Below, piece after piece: positions 1 through 8,449 of a stretch of 64,000 nucleotides of DNA. The stretch lies in NCBI GenBank assembly GCA_021771695.1, contig JAETON010000012.1, positions 1-64,000 on the forward strand. The letters are read 5' to 3'. This DNA comes from Lachnospiraceae bacterium. Its GTDB lineage: Bacteria; Bacillota; Clostridia; Lachnospirales; Lachnospiraceae. Each line of letters begins with the position of its first letter. Position 1 is the stretch's first letter. Position numbers and translations under genes: made by a program. The notes under the pieces were generated by a model that ran no database searches, had not been told where the DNA came from, and saw only the letters and a list, made by a program, of their open reading frames with translations.

Positions 1-43
1 GACGGGCGTATGATGGAGCAGAAGACTTCATCAGTCAACAGAA

Positions 44-115
44 GGCTCCATGGTCAAGTGGTTAAGACACCGCCCTTTCACGGCGGTAACACGGGTTCAA
101 ATCCCGTTGGAGTCA
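44..115 (+). tRNA. tRNA-Glu (TTC)
   Basis: A full cloverleaf is visible. The acceptor GGCTCCA pairs with TGGAGTC, with one G-T wobble. The anticodon stem CCGCC/GGCGG encloses a loop with TTC at about 77-79, and the T-arm contains GGTTCAAATCC. The discriminator is A at 115 and CCA is not encoded. It is the first of three closely spaced tRNAs, so co-transcription is likely. Confidence 0.95.
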
Positions 116-149
116 TATTTTTATTTTTTTGACATATATTGAATTATGT

Positions 150-220
150 GGCGCCATAGCCAAGTGGTAAGGCATGGGACTGCAACTCCCCGATCACCAG
201 TTCAAATCTGGTTGGCGCCT
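150..220 (+). tRNA. tRNA-Cys (GCA)
   Basis: The acceptor GGCGCCA pairs perfectly with TGGCGCC. The anticodon loop CTGCAAC gives GCA, and the T-loop is TTCAAAT. The discriminator is T (U73), as expected for tRNA-Cys. It lies 34 nt after tRNA-Glu, and CCA is not encoded. Confidence 0.95.
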
Positions 221-269
221 TTGTAACACTTAGAGAAATCTAGGTGTGCCATTTAATTTCATAGAATGC

Positions 270-343
<74 letters not shown>

Positions 344-346
344 TTA

Positions 347-386
347 AAAAAGCTCTCAATTGTATAGTTCTATTGAGAGTTTTTTG
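347..386 (+). terminator. Terminator after the tRNA cluster
   Basis: An 8-bp stem, CTCTCAAT/ATTGAGAG, is followed by a run of T and preceded by a run of A, so it could act in both directions. It ends the tRNA cluster and may also stop the minus-strand EIIA transcript. Confidence 0.85.
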
Positions 387-472
387 TTATACAAAAAAAT
401 CATACAGAAAATTTCTATGTTATGGAAATTTTCTGTATGAATGCATACGATTATAAGAAATTTATTTGCAAA

Positions 473-919
473 TTAGGCTTCCAAATTGCCAATGATATCT
501 AAAACTTCCTGTTTGGTTTTTGCATTACGCAGTTTTTCGATATTTTCTGTTTCACAGATAATTCCGGCGAGCTGCATTAAAATATCTAAATGAGTTCCAT
601 CTTTTCCGGCAACACCCATGACAATATAAGCAGTTTCACCACCATAGTCTACACCGTCGGGTACTTGGATAAAAGAAATCCTAGATGCATTGATATATTG
701 TTCGGAACCATCAATACCATGCGGAATCATAACACCAAAATCTATATATGTAGAATGTTCTAGTTCACGTTCCAACATGCCTTGGATATAATCCGGTGCA
801 GCATAATGATTTTGAACCAGAAGTTCTCCTGCCAGGCAGATTGCTTCTTCTACGTTACTGCATTTTGAATTTAAGCAGATATTATTATAAAATTCATCGG
901 TAAGAAGTTTGCCGGCCAT
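473..919 (-). CDS. PTS EIIA domain protein, mannitol/fructose type
   Basis: This is a 148-residue single-domain PTS phosphocarrier of the EIIA mannitol/fructose family (PTS_EIIA_2). The phosphorylated histidine is H67 in the motif GVMIPHG. The start was set at 919 because the MAGKLL methionine has an AAGGAAGGG ribosome site a few bases upstream, whereas the upstream ATG at 946 does not. No matching EIIB or EIIC is nearby, so it is an orphan EIIA that could serve a distant permease or have a regulatory job. It lies downstream of the LacI-type regulator on the same strand and has a palindrome in its leader. The family call is secure; the sugar is unknown. Confidence 0.85.
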   Translation of the reverse strand: MAGKLLTDEFYNNICLNSKCSNVEEAICLAGELLVQNHYAAPDYIQGMLERELEHSTYIDFGVMIPHGIDGSEQYINASRISFIQVPDGVDYGGETAYIVMGVAGKDGTHLDILMQLAGIICETENIEKLRNAKTKQEVLDIIGNLEA

Positions 920-944
920 GCGCCCTTCCTTTCTTGTATCATAC

Positions 945-956
945 ATAAACGTTTAT
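945..956. promoter_or_regulatory. Candidate LacI-family operator (ATAAACGTTTAT)
   Basis: A perfect 12-bp palindrome with a central CG, the architecture typical of LacI/GalR operators. It lies about 26 bp upstream of the EIIA start and downstream of the LacI-type gene on the same strand. That the adjacent regulator binds it is an inference. Confidence 0.45.
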
Positions 957-1044
957 CATGTTTATATCATACCCCAGAGATTGTATAGGAATCAATACAC
1001 ACTAATACCATCTTTTTCAGAGAGTTTTGTGACAAAGTTTTGTT

Positions 1045-2124
1045 TTATCCTTTACATTTCCCAGTAGAATTTCGAACGATCAATTCTGGTTCGTATTCCA
1101 TTCTCATAATATAGTGATGTTTAGAAGAGCTGTCTTTCTGGGCATTTTTTTTATAAATAATGTCTACTGCCTCCCGCCCTTTATATACAGAAGCATGTTC
1201 AATGGTAGTTAAAGAAATCTGAGGCATAGAAGATAAGGTGATATTATCAAATCCGCAGACAGAATAATCGGATGGAATTCGGTAGCCGTAGTCAGAAATA
1301 GCAGCCATAATTCCAAAAGCGGTCATATCGTTATTTCCAACAAAAGCAGTAGATGGTGTTTGTTCATCTAATGCCTGTGAAGCCAAATCATACCCATTTT
1401 GATATTCAGAGATATCTGCAGGATAATGGCTGTAAGCAGCCAATGTTGGAGATTTTACTTCGATTTGGGAGGAATCCAGTCCATGATCTTTAAAGCTTGC
1501 TTTTAAACCTTCTAAACGATGGATCCGCCCAACTTCCTTTGCTCGAATTGGTGTGGACACATAAGTTATATGTGTGTGTCCGAGAGATATTAAATAATTT
1601 CCAATAATATAACCTGGTTTTTTACTATCCAGTTCCACCGAATCAAAACGGCAGGATTCCGGTTTGTCACCGATGGAGACTACAGGGACTTGCTTGGATA
1701 AGGCATTGGCTTCTGCAATTTTTGTAGGGGGATATAAAGAAATAACTCCGGCAAGTTCAAATCCTGATAAAAGATTGAAGTAAAGCTCCTCTCTGGAAAC
1801 ATCTCTTAATGTGGAAATCGTAAAGACTGTATATCCATATTCCCTGGCACGTTCTGTAATTGAGTGGATAATCATGGAATAATATCCATTGGATAAAATC
1901 GGACAAATCACAATAATGCTTTTAGCTAAAGCAGTGTCTTTTTTTCTTAATCCTTTGATTGGTTTTTTGTAGCCAAGTTCTTTAGCAGCATCTTTTACTT
2001 TATCAATGGTATCTTTAGAGAATGATACGTGAGGTTTATTGCTCAAAATCATAGAAACTGTAGATTGTGAAACCCCAGTATATTCAGCAATATCTCTTGT
2101 AGTGACTTTATTTCTTTTTCCCAT
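1045..2124 (-). CDS. LacI/GalR-family transcriptional regulator
   Basis: The protein has 359 residues, the usual length for the family. An N-terminal LacI helix-turn-helix runs from about residue 7 to 30 (TTRDIAEYTGVSQSTVSMIL), with a hinge to about 60 and then a periplasmic-binding-like effector domain ending in the conserved GFDNITLSSM region. It is transcribed away from the redox operon at 2456 and ahead of the orphan EIIA. This placement suggests it controls one or both in response to a sugar, polyol or phosphorylated metabolite. The effector cannot be read from sequence. The ATG at 2124 is preceded by GGAGG (TATCCTCC on the plus strand). Confidence 0.88.
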   Translation of the reverse strand: MGKRNKVTTRDIAEYTGVSQSTVSMILSNKPHVSFSKDTIDKVKDAAKELGYKKPIKGLRKKDTALAKSIIVICPILSNGYYSMIIHSITERAREYGYTVFTISTLRDVSREELYFNLLSGFELAGVISLYPPTKIAEANALSKQVPVVSIGDKPESCRFDSVELDSKKPGYIIGNYLISLGHTHITYVSTPIRAKEVGRIHRLEGLKASFKDHGLDSSQIEVKSPTLAAYSHYPADISEYQNGYDLASQALDEQTPSTAFVGNNDMTAFGIMAAISDYGYRIPSDYSVCGFDNITLSSMPQISLTTIEHASVYKGREAVDIIYKKNAQKDSSSKHHYIMRMEYEPELIVRNSTGKCKG

Positions 2125-2199
2125 TTTATATCCTCCGTTCTTATAGTTTTTTTTTAAAAACTTTGCAAAAAAAGAAATGATTTATTTTGATTAATTCAA

Positions 2200-2232
2200 A
2201 TTACTAATTGAAAAACATATTCGATTAGTAAT
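2200..2232. repeat. Inverted repeat in the divergent LacI/redox-operon region
   Basis: Two perfect 9-bp arms, ATTACTAAT and ATTAGTAAT, are separated by 15 bp of AT-rich sequence, about 80 bp upstream of the LacI-type gene. It could be an operator for the LacI-type regulator or simply AT-rich coincidence. Confidence 0.35.
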
Positions 2233-2379
2233 ATTATACAAGTGATTAACAGGCTTTTCAAGAGTTTCCGTAATTCTTGGAAAATCATTAGAAACAGATT
2301 CATTGAGAAGGGGTGCTAATCAGAAGAAATGATTAATTAAAATCTGTGTAAAACCGCATAAAATGGCGGTTTTCAGGGT

Positions 2380-2408
2380 TTGACAGAGCAAAAAAAGTGT
2401 GATTAGAT
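2380..2408 (+). promoter_or_regulatory. Promoter of the redox operon
   Basis: A consensus -35 TTGACA is followed by a 17-bp spacer and TTAGAT. It lies about 48 bp upstream of the GTG start at 2456. The 331-bp gap (2125-2455) also holds an AAACCGC/GCGGTTT hairpin at about 2352-2373, just upstream of the -35, and the AT-rich inverted repeat at 2200-2232. No gene is visible in the gap. Confidence 0.65.
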
Positions 2409-2455
2409 GAAGTCAACAAGAAACAAACGCAAACGAAAACAGGAGGGTGAAAATA

Positions 2456-3895
2456 GTGTATGATGTAGCAATTATTGGTGCAGGAATCACAGGCTGTTCT
2501 ATCGCATATGAACTTGGAAAATATAATGTGAAAACAGTTTTAATTGAAAAAGAAAATGATGTTTCTGTGGGAACGACAAAAGCAAACAGTGCAATTATCC
2601 ATGGGGGATATGATCCAAAGCCGGGAACCTTAATGGCAAAGTATAATATAAAGGGAAATATTTATACAAAAGAACTTTGCAAAAAGCTGGATGTACCATT
2701 TAAACAGATCGGAGCTTTGGTAGTAGCTTTTAGTGAAGAGGAAAAGAAAACTTTAGAAGAGTTAAAAGAGCGAGGCGAAAAAAACGGTGTTCCAGATATG
2801 GAAATTTGGGATAAAGCAAAACTTCAGAAAGAAGAACCAAATGTGTCCAAAGAAGCTGTTGCTGCTTTGTTATCACCAAATGTTGGAATTGTCAGTCCTT
2901 GGGAATTAGCAATTGCCCTCGCAGAAGTTGCAGTACAAAACGATGTAGATTTAAAACTGAATACAGAAGTGACTGGAATTGAGAAAAACGATGATACATA
3001 TGAAATTGCAACAAACAATGGAACAGTAAAAGCAAAATATATCTGTAATGCAGCTGGAATTTTTGCAGATAAAGTGAATGAATTTATAAATGAAAAGACT
3101 TTTGAAATCAATCCAAACAGAGGAGAGTATTACTTATTAGATAAAAGTCAGGGAGAGTTAGTAAATCATGTTATTTTCCAATGCCCAAATGAAAAAGGCA
3201 AGGGAGTTTTGGTAGCACCTACAGTGCATGGAAACTTAATTGTAGGTCCGGATTCACAGCCGACTTCTGGAAATGATACTTCTACGTCATCTACAGGGCT
3301 TAATTTTGTCAGAAATACCGCATTAAAATCTGTGCCGGGAATTAATTTCAGAGAATCTATCCGTAACTTTGCTGGTGTTCGTGCAAGAACAAAAGAACAT
3401 GATTTTCATATTTATGAAGATAAGGAAAACAAAGGGTTTATCAATATTGGAGGAATGGAATCTCCGGGATTATCTTCTGCAACGGCTGTTGCTTTAGATA
3501 TTGTAAAAATGCTGGCAGATACCGGACTTGTGCTGGAAGAAAAAAACAATCTTGTGGATACGAGAAAAGTCCATCGTTTTAAACATTTAAGTCATGAGAA
3601 ACGTGCGGAATTGGTAAAAGAAAACCCTCTATATGGAAAAATTATCTGCCGCTGTGAAACTGTTACAGAAGGTGAAATTGTTGATGCAATCCATCGTCCA
3701 ATTCCTGCAACATCCATTGATGCTGTTAAGAGAAGATGTAATGCAGGTATGGGTAGATGCCAAGGCGGTTTCTGCGGACCAAGAGTACAGGAAATTATCT
3801 CTAGAGAATTAAATGTTCCATTAAAAGATGTACCACAGGATAGAATTGGAATGGATATTATTACAGGAGAAACGAAGGACGGAGGTGCCAAATAA
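2456..3895 (+). CDS. GlpA-like FAD-dependent glycerol-3-phosphate dehydrogenase with BFD-type [2Fe-2S] domain
   Basis: An FAD-dependent oxidoreductase of the anaerobic glycerol-3-phosphate dehydrogenase family, 479 residues. An FAD-binding GAGITG is at residues 8-13. A DAO fold runs to about 360, followed by a C-terminal BFD-like domain with clustered cysteines (CRC near 398-400, then RRC, GRC and GFC to about 437) that should bind an iron-sulfur cluster. The start is taken as GTG 2456, eight bases after AGGAGGG; the in-frame GTG at 2447 overlaps that ribosome site. It overlaps the next gene by one base (TAATG). The family predicts sn-glycerol-3-phosphate oxidation, but glpK and glpF are not adjacent, so another polyol phosphate is possible. 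Confidence 0.85.
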   Translation: MYDVAIIGAGITGCSIAYELGKYNVKTVLIEKENDVSVGTTKANSAIIHGGYDPKPGTLMAKYNIKGNIYTKELCKKLDVPFKQIGALVVAFSEEEKKTLEELKERGEKNGVPDMEIWDKAKLQKEEPNVSKEAVAALLSPNVGIVSPWELAIALAEVAVQNDVDLKLNTEVTGIEKNDDTYEIATNNGTVKAKYICNAAGIFADKVNEFINEKTFEINPNRGEYYLLDKSQGELVNHVIFQCPNEKGKGVLVAPTVHGNLIVGPDSQPTSGNDTSTSSTGLNFVRNTALKSVPGINFRESIRNFAGVRARTKEHDFHIYEDKENKGFINIGGMESPGLSSATAVALDIVKMLADTGLVLEEKNNLVDTRKVHRFKHLSHEKRAELVKENPLYGKIICRCETVTEGEIVDAIHRPIPATSIDAVKRRCNAGMGRCQGGFCGPRVQEIISRELNVPLKDVPQDRIGMDIITGETKDGGAK

Positions 3896-5148
3896 TGAAA
3901 TATGATGTAATTGTAGTCGGCGGAGGTCCGGCAGGATTAGCGGCAGCAGTAGAAGCGAGCAAAAATGGTGCTGAAAGTATCTTAGTAATTGAACGTGATC
4001 AAGAATTAGGCGGAATTTTAAATCAGTGTATACATAATGGATTTGGACTGCATTATTTTAAAGAAGAATTAACAGGACCTGAATATGCAGGAAAATTTAT
4101 TGAAATGCTTGAACAGACTAACATTGAAGTTATGCTGGATACGATGGTATTGGATGTGGATGAAGCAAATAAATGTGTTCATGCAATGAATAAAAAGCAG
4201 GGATACATGCAGATTGAAGGAAAATCTATTATTTTAAACATGGGATGCCGTGAAAGAACCAGGGGAGCTATTGCAATTCCGGGAGATCGTCCGGCAGGAG
4301 TATTTACGGCAGGTGCTGCACAGCGTTATGTGAATATTGAAGGATATATGGTAGGTAAAAAAGTTCTGATTTTAGGCTCTGGAGATATTGGACTGATTAT
4401 GGCAAGACGTATGAGTTTGGAAGGTGCAAAAGTTGTGGGATGTGTGGAACTTTGCCCTTACTCCAACGGTTTAACACGTAATATCGTACAGTGTTTGGAA
4501 GATTATGATATTCCGCTCTATTTATCTCATACAATCACAGATATTCGGGGAGATAAACGAGTAGAAAAAGTTATTGTCCAGAAAGTAGATGAAACCAATA
4601 CACCAATTCCCGGAACAGAAATTGAATTTGACGTAGACACCGTTCTGTTGTCTGTAGGTTTGATCCCTGAAAATGAATTAACAAGAGCTGCAGGAATTAC
4701 AATGGATCCAAGAACCAACGGGCCGGTTGTGTTTGAAAATATGGAAACTTCTGCAGAAGGGGTATTTGCCAGCGGAAACGTTGTGCATGTGCATGATTTG
4801 GTTGACTTCGTTACAGCAGAAAGCCAGAAAGCAGGAAGAAGTGCTGCGGAATATGTGAAGAATGGAGAAACAAAAGATCAGACTTATATCGAATTAAAGA
4901 ACGGAGACAACGTTGGATATACAGTACCACAAAAGGTTCGTCCTGCAAACGTGGACAAAATGGTGGAAGTTATGTTCCGTGTAAGAAATGTATTCAAAAA
5001 TGTTGAAATTAAAGTAAGATCCAATGGAGTGCAGCTTGCATCTTTCAAACGTGAACATATGGCTCCAGGAGAAATGGAAAAAATCGTAATTCCAAAGGTA
5101 TTTTTAGATAAAGTTGAAAATGGAGAAATCACAGTATCTGTGGAATAG
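3895..5148 (+). CDS. FAD/NAD(P)-dependent oxidoreductase (GlpA partner)
   Basis: A 417-residue pyridine nucleotide-disulfide-type flavoprotein. FAD binding is by GGGPAG at residues 9-14 and NAD(P) binding by GSGDIG at about 162-167. The GCRERTRG segment near 116 is typical of this GlpA-associated family. In Firmicutes such genes stand between a GlpA-like dehydrogenase and a DUF1667 protein, as here, and probably move electrons from the substrate dehydrogenase to NAD or another acceptor. Translational coupling with the upstream gene (one-base overlap) supports a complex. The exact acceptor is not shown by sequence. Confidence 0.85.
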   Translation: MKYDVIVVGGGPAGLAAAVEASKNGAESILVIERDQELGGILNQCIHNGFGLHYFKEELTGPEYAGKFIEMLEQTNIEVMLDTMVLDVDEANKCVHAMNKKQGYMQIEGKSIILNMGCRERTRGAIAIPGDRPAGVFTAGAAQRYVNIEGYMVGKKVLILGSGDIGLIMARRMSLEGAKVVGCVELCPYSNGLTRNIVQCLEDYDIPLYLSHTITDIRGDKRVEKVIVQKVDETNTPIPGTEIEFDVDTVLLSVGLIPENELTRAAGITMDPRTNGPVVFENMETSAEGVFASGNVVHVHDLVDFVTAESQKAGRSAAEYVKNGETKDQTYIELKNGDNVGYTVPQKVRPANVDKMVEVMFRVRNVFKNVEIKVRSNGVQLASFKREHMAPGEMEKIVIPKVFLDKVENGEITVSVE

Positions 5149-5165
5149 AAAAGGAAGGTGCAAAA

Positions 5166-5516
5166 ATGACAGAGTTAATTTGTATTGTGTGTCCAAAAGG
5201 ATGCCATTTAAAAGTCGATGAAGAAAATGGATATAAAGTCACTGGAAACGGATGTCCCAGAGGGGCGGCTTATGGTGAAAAAGAGCTGGTAAATCCTACT
5301 AGAGTAATTACTTCTACGGTAAAGGTTGAGGCAGAAACTGCAAGACGTGTTCCGGTAAAAACCAATGGTGACATTCCAAAAGGTAAAATTTATGATATTA
5401 TGGAAGAGTTAACAAAGGTGACAGTGAAAGCACCAGTACAGGTTGGGGATGTAGTGATTCCAGATGTATTAGGACTTGGTGTAGACGTTGTTGCATGTAA
5501 AAAAGTAGTAAGATAA
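5166..5516 (+). CDS. DUF1667 family iron-sulfur protein
   Basis: A 116-residue protein with the DUF1667 signature. Four N-terminal cysteines at positions 6, 9, 13 and 30 (CIVCPKGC, then GNGCPRG) look like a metal or iron-sulfur site. It resembles the third subunit of the GlpA/oxidoreductase/DUF1667 set common in Firmicutes and may be a small electron carrier. A ribosome site (AAGGAAGGTG) precedes ATG 5166, 17 bp after the previous gene. The biochemical role is not established. Confidence 0.85.
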   Translation: MTELICIVCPKGCHLKVDEENGYKVTGNGCPRGAAYGEKELVNPTRVITSTVKVEAETARRVPVKTNGDIPKGKIYDIMEELTKVTVKAPVQVGDVVIPDVLGLGVDVVACKKVVR

Positions 5517-5544
5517 TTTAACTAAAATTTTAGGAGGAAAAGAA

Positions 5545-6588
5545 ATGAGCGTTATAACATTTGTATGTGCAGGCCAGATGAACTCAGCAATTACATTCCC
5601 TGCATTTGAAAATGGACATGAAGTACGTCTGGTAGGTTCACCTTTAGACAGGGATATTATTGATGGATTAAGAAAAGATAATTTCCATATCACATTAAAA
5701 AGAACTTTACATGATGGAATCAAGTATTATCAAATTGAGGAATTAGAGGAAGCATTGGAAGGTGCTGATTTAATTCTTGGGGGAGTCAGCAGTTTTGGAT
5801 TAGACTGGTTCTGTGATGAAATTCTGCCGATACTTCCGGAAGATGTACCATTGTTAACAGTAACAAAAGGTATGGTAGATTTGGATGATGGAACATTAGT
5901 GCCATACCCACATATTTTTGCCCAAAGACAGCCCGAAGGAAAGAATATTAATTTCAATGCAATTGGCGGTCCGTGTACCAGTTATGAATTAGCGGATCAT
6001 GATGACAGCCATGTTGCTTTCTGCGGAAAAGATATGGAAACTTTGAAATTTATTAAATCTCTGCTTGCTACAGATTACTATCATATTAGTTTATCTACAG
6101 ATGTTGTTGGTGTGGAATGTGCCGTAGCTATGAAGAATGCTTATGCATTAGGTGTATCTCTTGCGGTAGGTCTTTCAGAAAAGAGAGATGGAGAAATCGG
6201 TGCAGTGCATTACAACTCTCAGGCAGCACTGTTTGGACAGGGTGTGAAAGAAATGATTCGTCTGTTAGATTTAATCGGTGGAAAACCAGAGAATATTATT
6301 CATGGTGCGGGTGATTTATATGTAACTGTATTCGGAGGCAGAACACGTAAAATCGGTACATTATTAGGACGTGGCTTATCCTTTGATGAAGCCATGGAGG
6401 AACTGCAGGGTGTAACTTTGGAATCTATCGTGATTGCTACAAGAACTGCCCGCGCCGTTAAGAAACTGGCCCAAAGAGGTATTGTATCTTTAGAAGATTA
6501 CCCATTACTGATGCATGTAGATGATATTATTAATCATGGTGCAGAAGTAGATATTCCTTGGGAGGATTTTACTGTAATATCAGAATAA
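5545..6588 (+). CDS. GpsA-like NAD(P)-dependent glycerol-3-phosphate dehydrogenase family protein
   Basis: The protein is 347 residues. The C-terminal half follows the NAD-dependent glycerol-3-phosphate dehydrogenase pattern: AMKNAYALGVSLAVG carries the expected catalytic lysine, then GAGDLYVTVFGGRTRKIG matches the substrate-loop region. The N-terminal nucleotide site is degenerate: FVCAGQMNSA in place of GxGxxGxA, with only one of the usual glycines. An AGGAGG site lies 7 bp upstream. It closes an operon with an FAD-linked GlpA-like enzyme, so two dehydrogenase families acting on related substrates are co-transcribed. It is probably a paralogue with altered specificity rather than the housekeeping GpsA, though that is an inference. 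Confidence 0.75.
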   Translation: MSVITFVCAGQMNSAITFPAFENGHEVRLVGSPLDRDIIDGLRKDNFHITLKRTLHDGIKYYQIEELEEALEGADLILGGVSSFGLDWFCDEILPILPEDVPLLTVTKGMVDLDDGTLVPYPHIFAQRQPEGKNINFNAIGGPCTSYELADHDDSHVAFCGKDMETLKFIKSLLATDYYHISLSTDVVGVECAVAMKNAYALGVSLAVGLSEKRDGEIGAVHYNSQAALFGQGVKEMIRLLDLIGGKPENIIHGAGDLYVTVFGGRTRKIGTLLGRGLSFDEAMEELQGVTLESIVIATRTARAVKKLAQRGIVSLEDYPLLMHVDDIINHGAEVDIPWEDFTVISE

Positions 6589-6625
6589 TATGCTCTCAAA
6601 AGGTGTTTCAATAAAAAACAATTAT

Positions 6626-6676
6626 GAAAAAATCCTTTTAGGATAGTGATAGTCACTTTTCTGAGAGGATTTTTTC
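6626..6676 (+). terminator. Terminator of the redox operon
   Basis: The outer stem AAAAAATCCT/AGGATTTTTT encloses an inner AGTGA/TCACT hairpin and ends in a T run. It lies about 40 bp after the GpsA-like gene. Confidence 0.8.
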
Positions 6677-6688
6677 GTATATAATTAG

Positions 6689-6844
<156 letters not shown>

Positions 6845-6857
6845 GGTATATATTTTC

Positions 6858-6896
6858 AAGGTGGGACATTTGTGGAAATAAACGTCTCACCTTTTT
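6858..6896 (+). terminator. Terminator following the GH4 remnant
   Basis: The 8-bp stem GGTGGGAC/GTCTCACC (one wobble) is followed by TTTTT. It is probably the original terminator of the lost GH4 gene. Confidence 0.75.
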
Positions 6897-7048
6897 CATG
6901 CAGGAAAAAGTAAACTGGGTATTGTCTGGATTCATTTCAATTTGGGAAAATCTTCCCGGTTATCCAAGATGAAAGTGGTAGTAACAAAAGAAAAGAGCAG
7001 AAATATTGAAATAAATTATATTTTTGCGTATAATAAAAGGTGAAGTAT

Positions 7049-7879
7049 ATGGCAAAAAGCAACAAGTCACTGCAGGAATTAACTCTATTGGACCGTTTTC
7101 TGTTTTCGGAGGCTGTGGAAGATGCTGATTTTCTGCAAAATTTATTGGAAATTATTCTTGGAAAAGAAATTGTGTTAAAAGGATTTCCACAGGCAGAAAA
7201 AGAACAGAAACACTCTCCGCTGCAGCGGTTTATCCGGCTGGATGTATGGGCTGAGGATAAAGAACATACAGTGTATGATACAGAAGTCCAACAGAAAGAC
7301 ACGAAAAATCTTCCAAAACGGAGCCGTTATTATCAGGGTGTGATTGACAGTAAACTTTTACAGCCGGGAGATCCGGACTTTAATAAGCTGAAGGATGTTT
7401 ATATTATTATCATTGCACCATTTGATTTGTTCGGAAAAGAAAGATACCAGTATACATTTGGAGCATATTGTGATGAAGATATTTCAGTGAAATTAAAAGA
7501 CGGAGCAACGAGAATCTTTTTGAATACACATGGAAAAAATAAAGATGAAGTAAATCCAGAACTGGTAGAACTTTTAGATTATATTGAGCACACCAATGAT
7601 AATATAAAACTAAAGAGTTCGAAAGTCCAAAAGATAAAGGAGCATGTAGAGAGAATCAAAAGCAGTGAAGAAATTGAGGTGAGATACATGCAGGCATGGG
7701 AAGAAAGAGCACTTGACAAGATGGAAGCGAAAGAGGAAGCCAGAGAAGAAGTGATTCATATTCTGATTGAGACATATGAGGAACTGGGATTATCAAAAGA
7801 GGAGATGATGAAGCGGATTCAGGAAGGATTTTCTGTATCTGAAAATGAGGCAGCAGAATATGTAAACAAACATTTATGA
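7049..7879 (+). CDS. Rpn family recombination-promoting nuclease/putative transposase
   Basis: A 276-residue protein of the PD-(D/E)XK transposase-like group (Rpn/PDDEXK_2). Characteristic elements are LLDRFLFSEAVED near the start, RLDVWAED followed by YDTEVQQ (the acidic residue and ExQ of the nuclease core), then RSRYYQG and a long charged coiled-coil tail. ATG 7049 is chosen over GTG 7040 because the AAAGGTG site suits it. Family members cleave DNA and promote RecA-independent recombination; some behave as defence or mobile genes. It stands alone between two terminators, with no recognisable insertion-sequence ends. Confidence 0.8.
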   Translation: MAKSNKSLQELTLLDRFLFSEAVEDADFLQNLLEIILGKEIVLKGFPQAEKEQKHSPLQRFIRLDVWAEDKEHTVYDTEVQQKDTKNLPKRSRYYQGVIDSKLLQPGDPDFNKLKDVYIIIIAPFDLFGKERYQYTFGAYCDEDISVKLKDGATRIFLNTHGKNKDEVNPELVELLDYIEHTNDNIKLKSSKVQKIKEHVERIKSSEEIEVRYMQAWEERALDKMEAKEEAREEVIHILIETYEELGLSKEEMMKRIQEGFSVSENEAAEYVNKHL

Positions 7880-7888
7880 AAAATTAGG

Positions 7889-7931
7889 AGCATTCAAAGC
7901 AAAATAGAATTTTGTTTGGATGCTTCTTTTG
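7889..7931 (+). terminator. Terminator after the Rpn gene
   Basis: A long stem (AGCATTCAAAGCAAAAT pairing with ATTTTGTTTGGATGCT, few wobbles) is followed by TTCTTTTG. The T run is moderate. Confidence 0.7.
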
Positions 7932-8009
7932 ATTTGTGGATTTATTTAATTCATGGTAAAATAAAAAAATCTTGAAAGGCAGCCATAGAATGGAAAGGAG
8001 ATGTGAGGT

Positions 8010-8429
8010 ATGGATTATCGCAAGTTTGGAAATCAATATGTGATTCGTTTAGACCGTGGGGAAGAAATTGTTGAAAAACTAAAAGAAGCTGCCCAAAAGG
8101 AAAATATAAAGCTTGCTTATTTAACTGGAATTGGTGCTGTTGGAACGGTAACAGCCGGGGTATTCGACACAAAGGAAAAGGTATTTAAGGGGCATACATG
8201 GACAGGTGATTTGGAGGTAGTGTCCATCGGCGGGAATATCAATACCATGAATGGGGAAACCTATGCACATTTCCATATCAGCGTTGCCGATGAAAAAGGT
8301 AATGTATTTGGAGGACATTTAACGGAAGCTGTGATTAGTGGAACTGGAGAGCTGGTGCTGACGGAAATTGATGGAGTTGTTGACCGTAAGTTTGATGAAG
8401 AAATTGGACTGAATTTATTTGAATTTTAA
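8010..8429 (+). CDS. PPC/DUF296 domain DNA-binding protein homologue
   Basis: This 139-residue protein is essentially one PPC (plants and prokaryotes conserved, DUF296) domain. Visible markers are [16 protein letters not shown], then [20 protein letters not shown] and [19 protein letters not shown], which include the His residues of the likely metal site. In plants the domain is attached to AT-hooks; the free bacterial protein has no settled function. An AGGAGATG site precedes the ATG. asnS follows after 20 bp, so the two are probably co-transcribed. Confidence 0.8.
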   Translation: MDYRKFGNQYVIRLDRGEEIVEKLKEAAQKENIKLAYLTGIGAVGTVTAGVFDTKEKVFKGHTWTGDLEVVSIGGNINTMNGETYAHFHISVADEKGNVFGGHLTEAVISGTGELVLTEIDGVVDRKFDEEIGLNLFEF

Positions 8430-8449
8430 AGACTTGGAGGTATCCTTTT

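Noticed and set aside
5469..5723. Minus-strand frames across the DUF1667/GpsA-like genes
   Set aside because: They lie opposite well-supported genes with good ribosome sites and encode no recognisable motif.
8430..8449. T-box leader for asnS
   Set aside because: Only 20 bp separate asnS from the preceding gene, with no room for a T-box.
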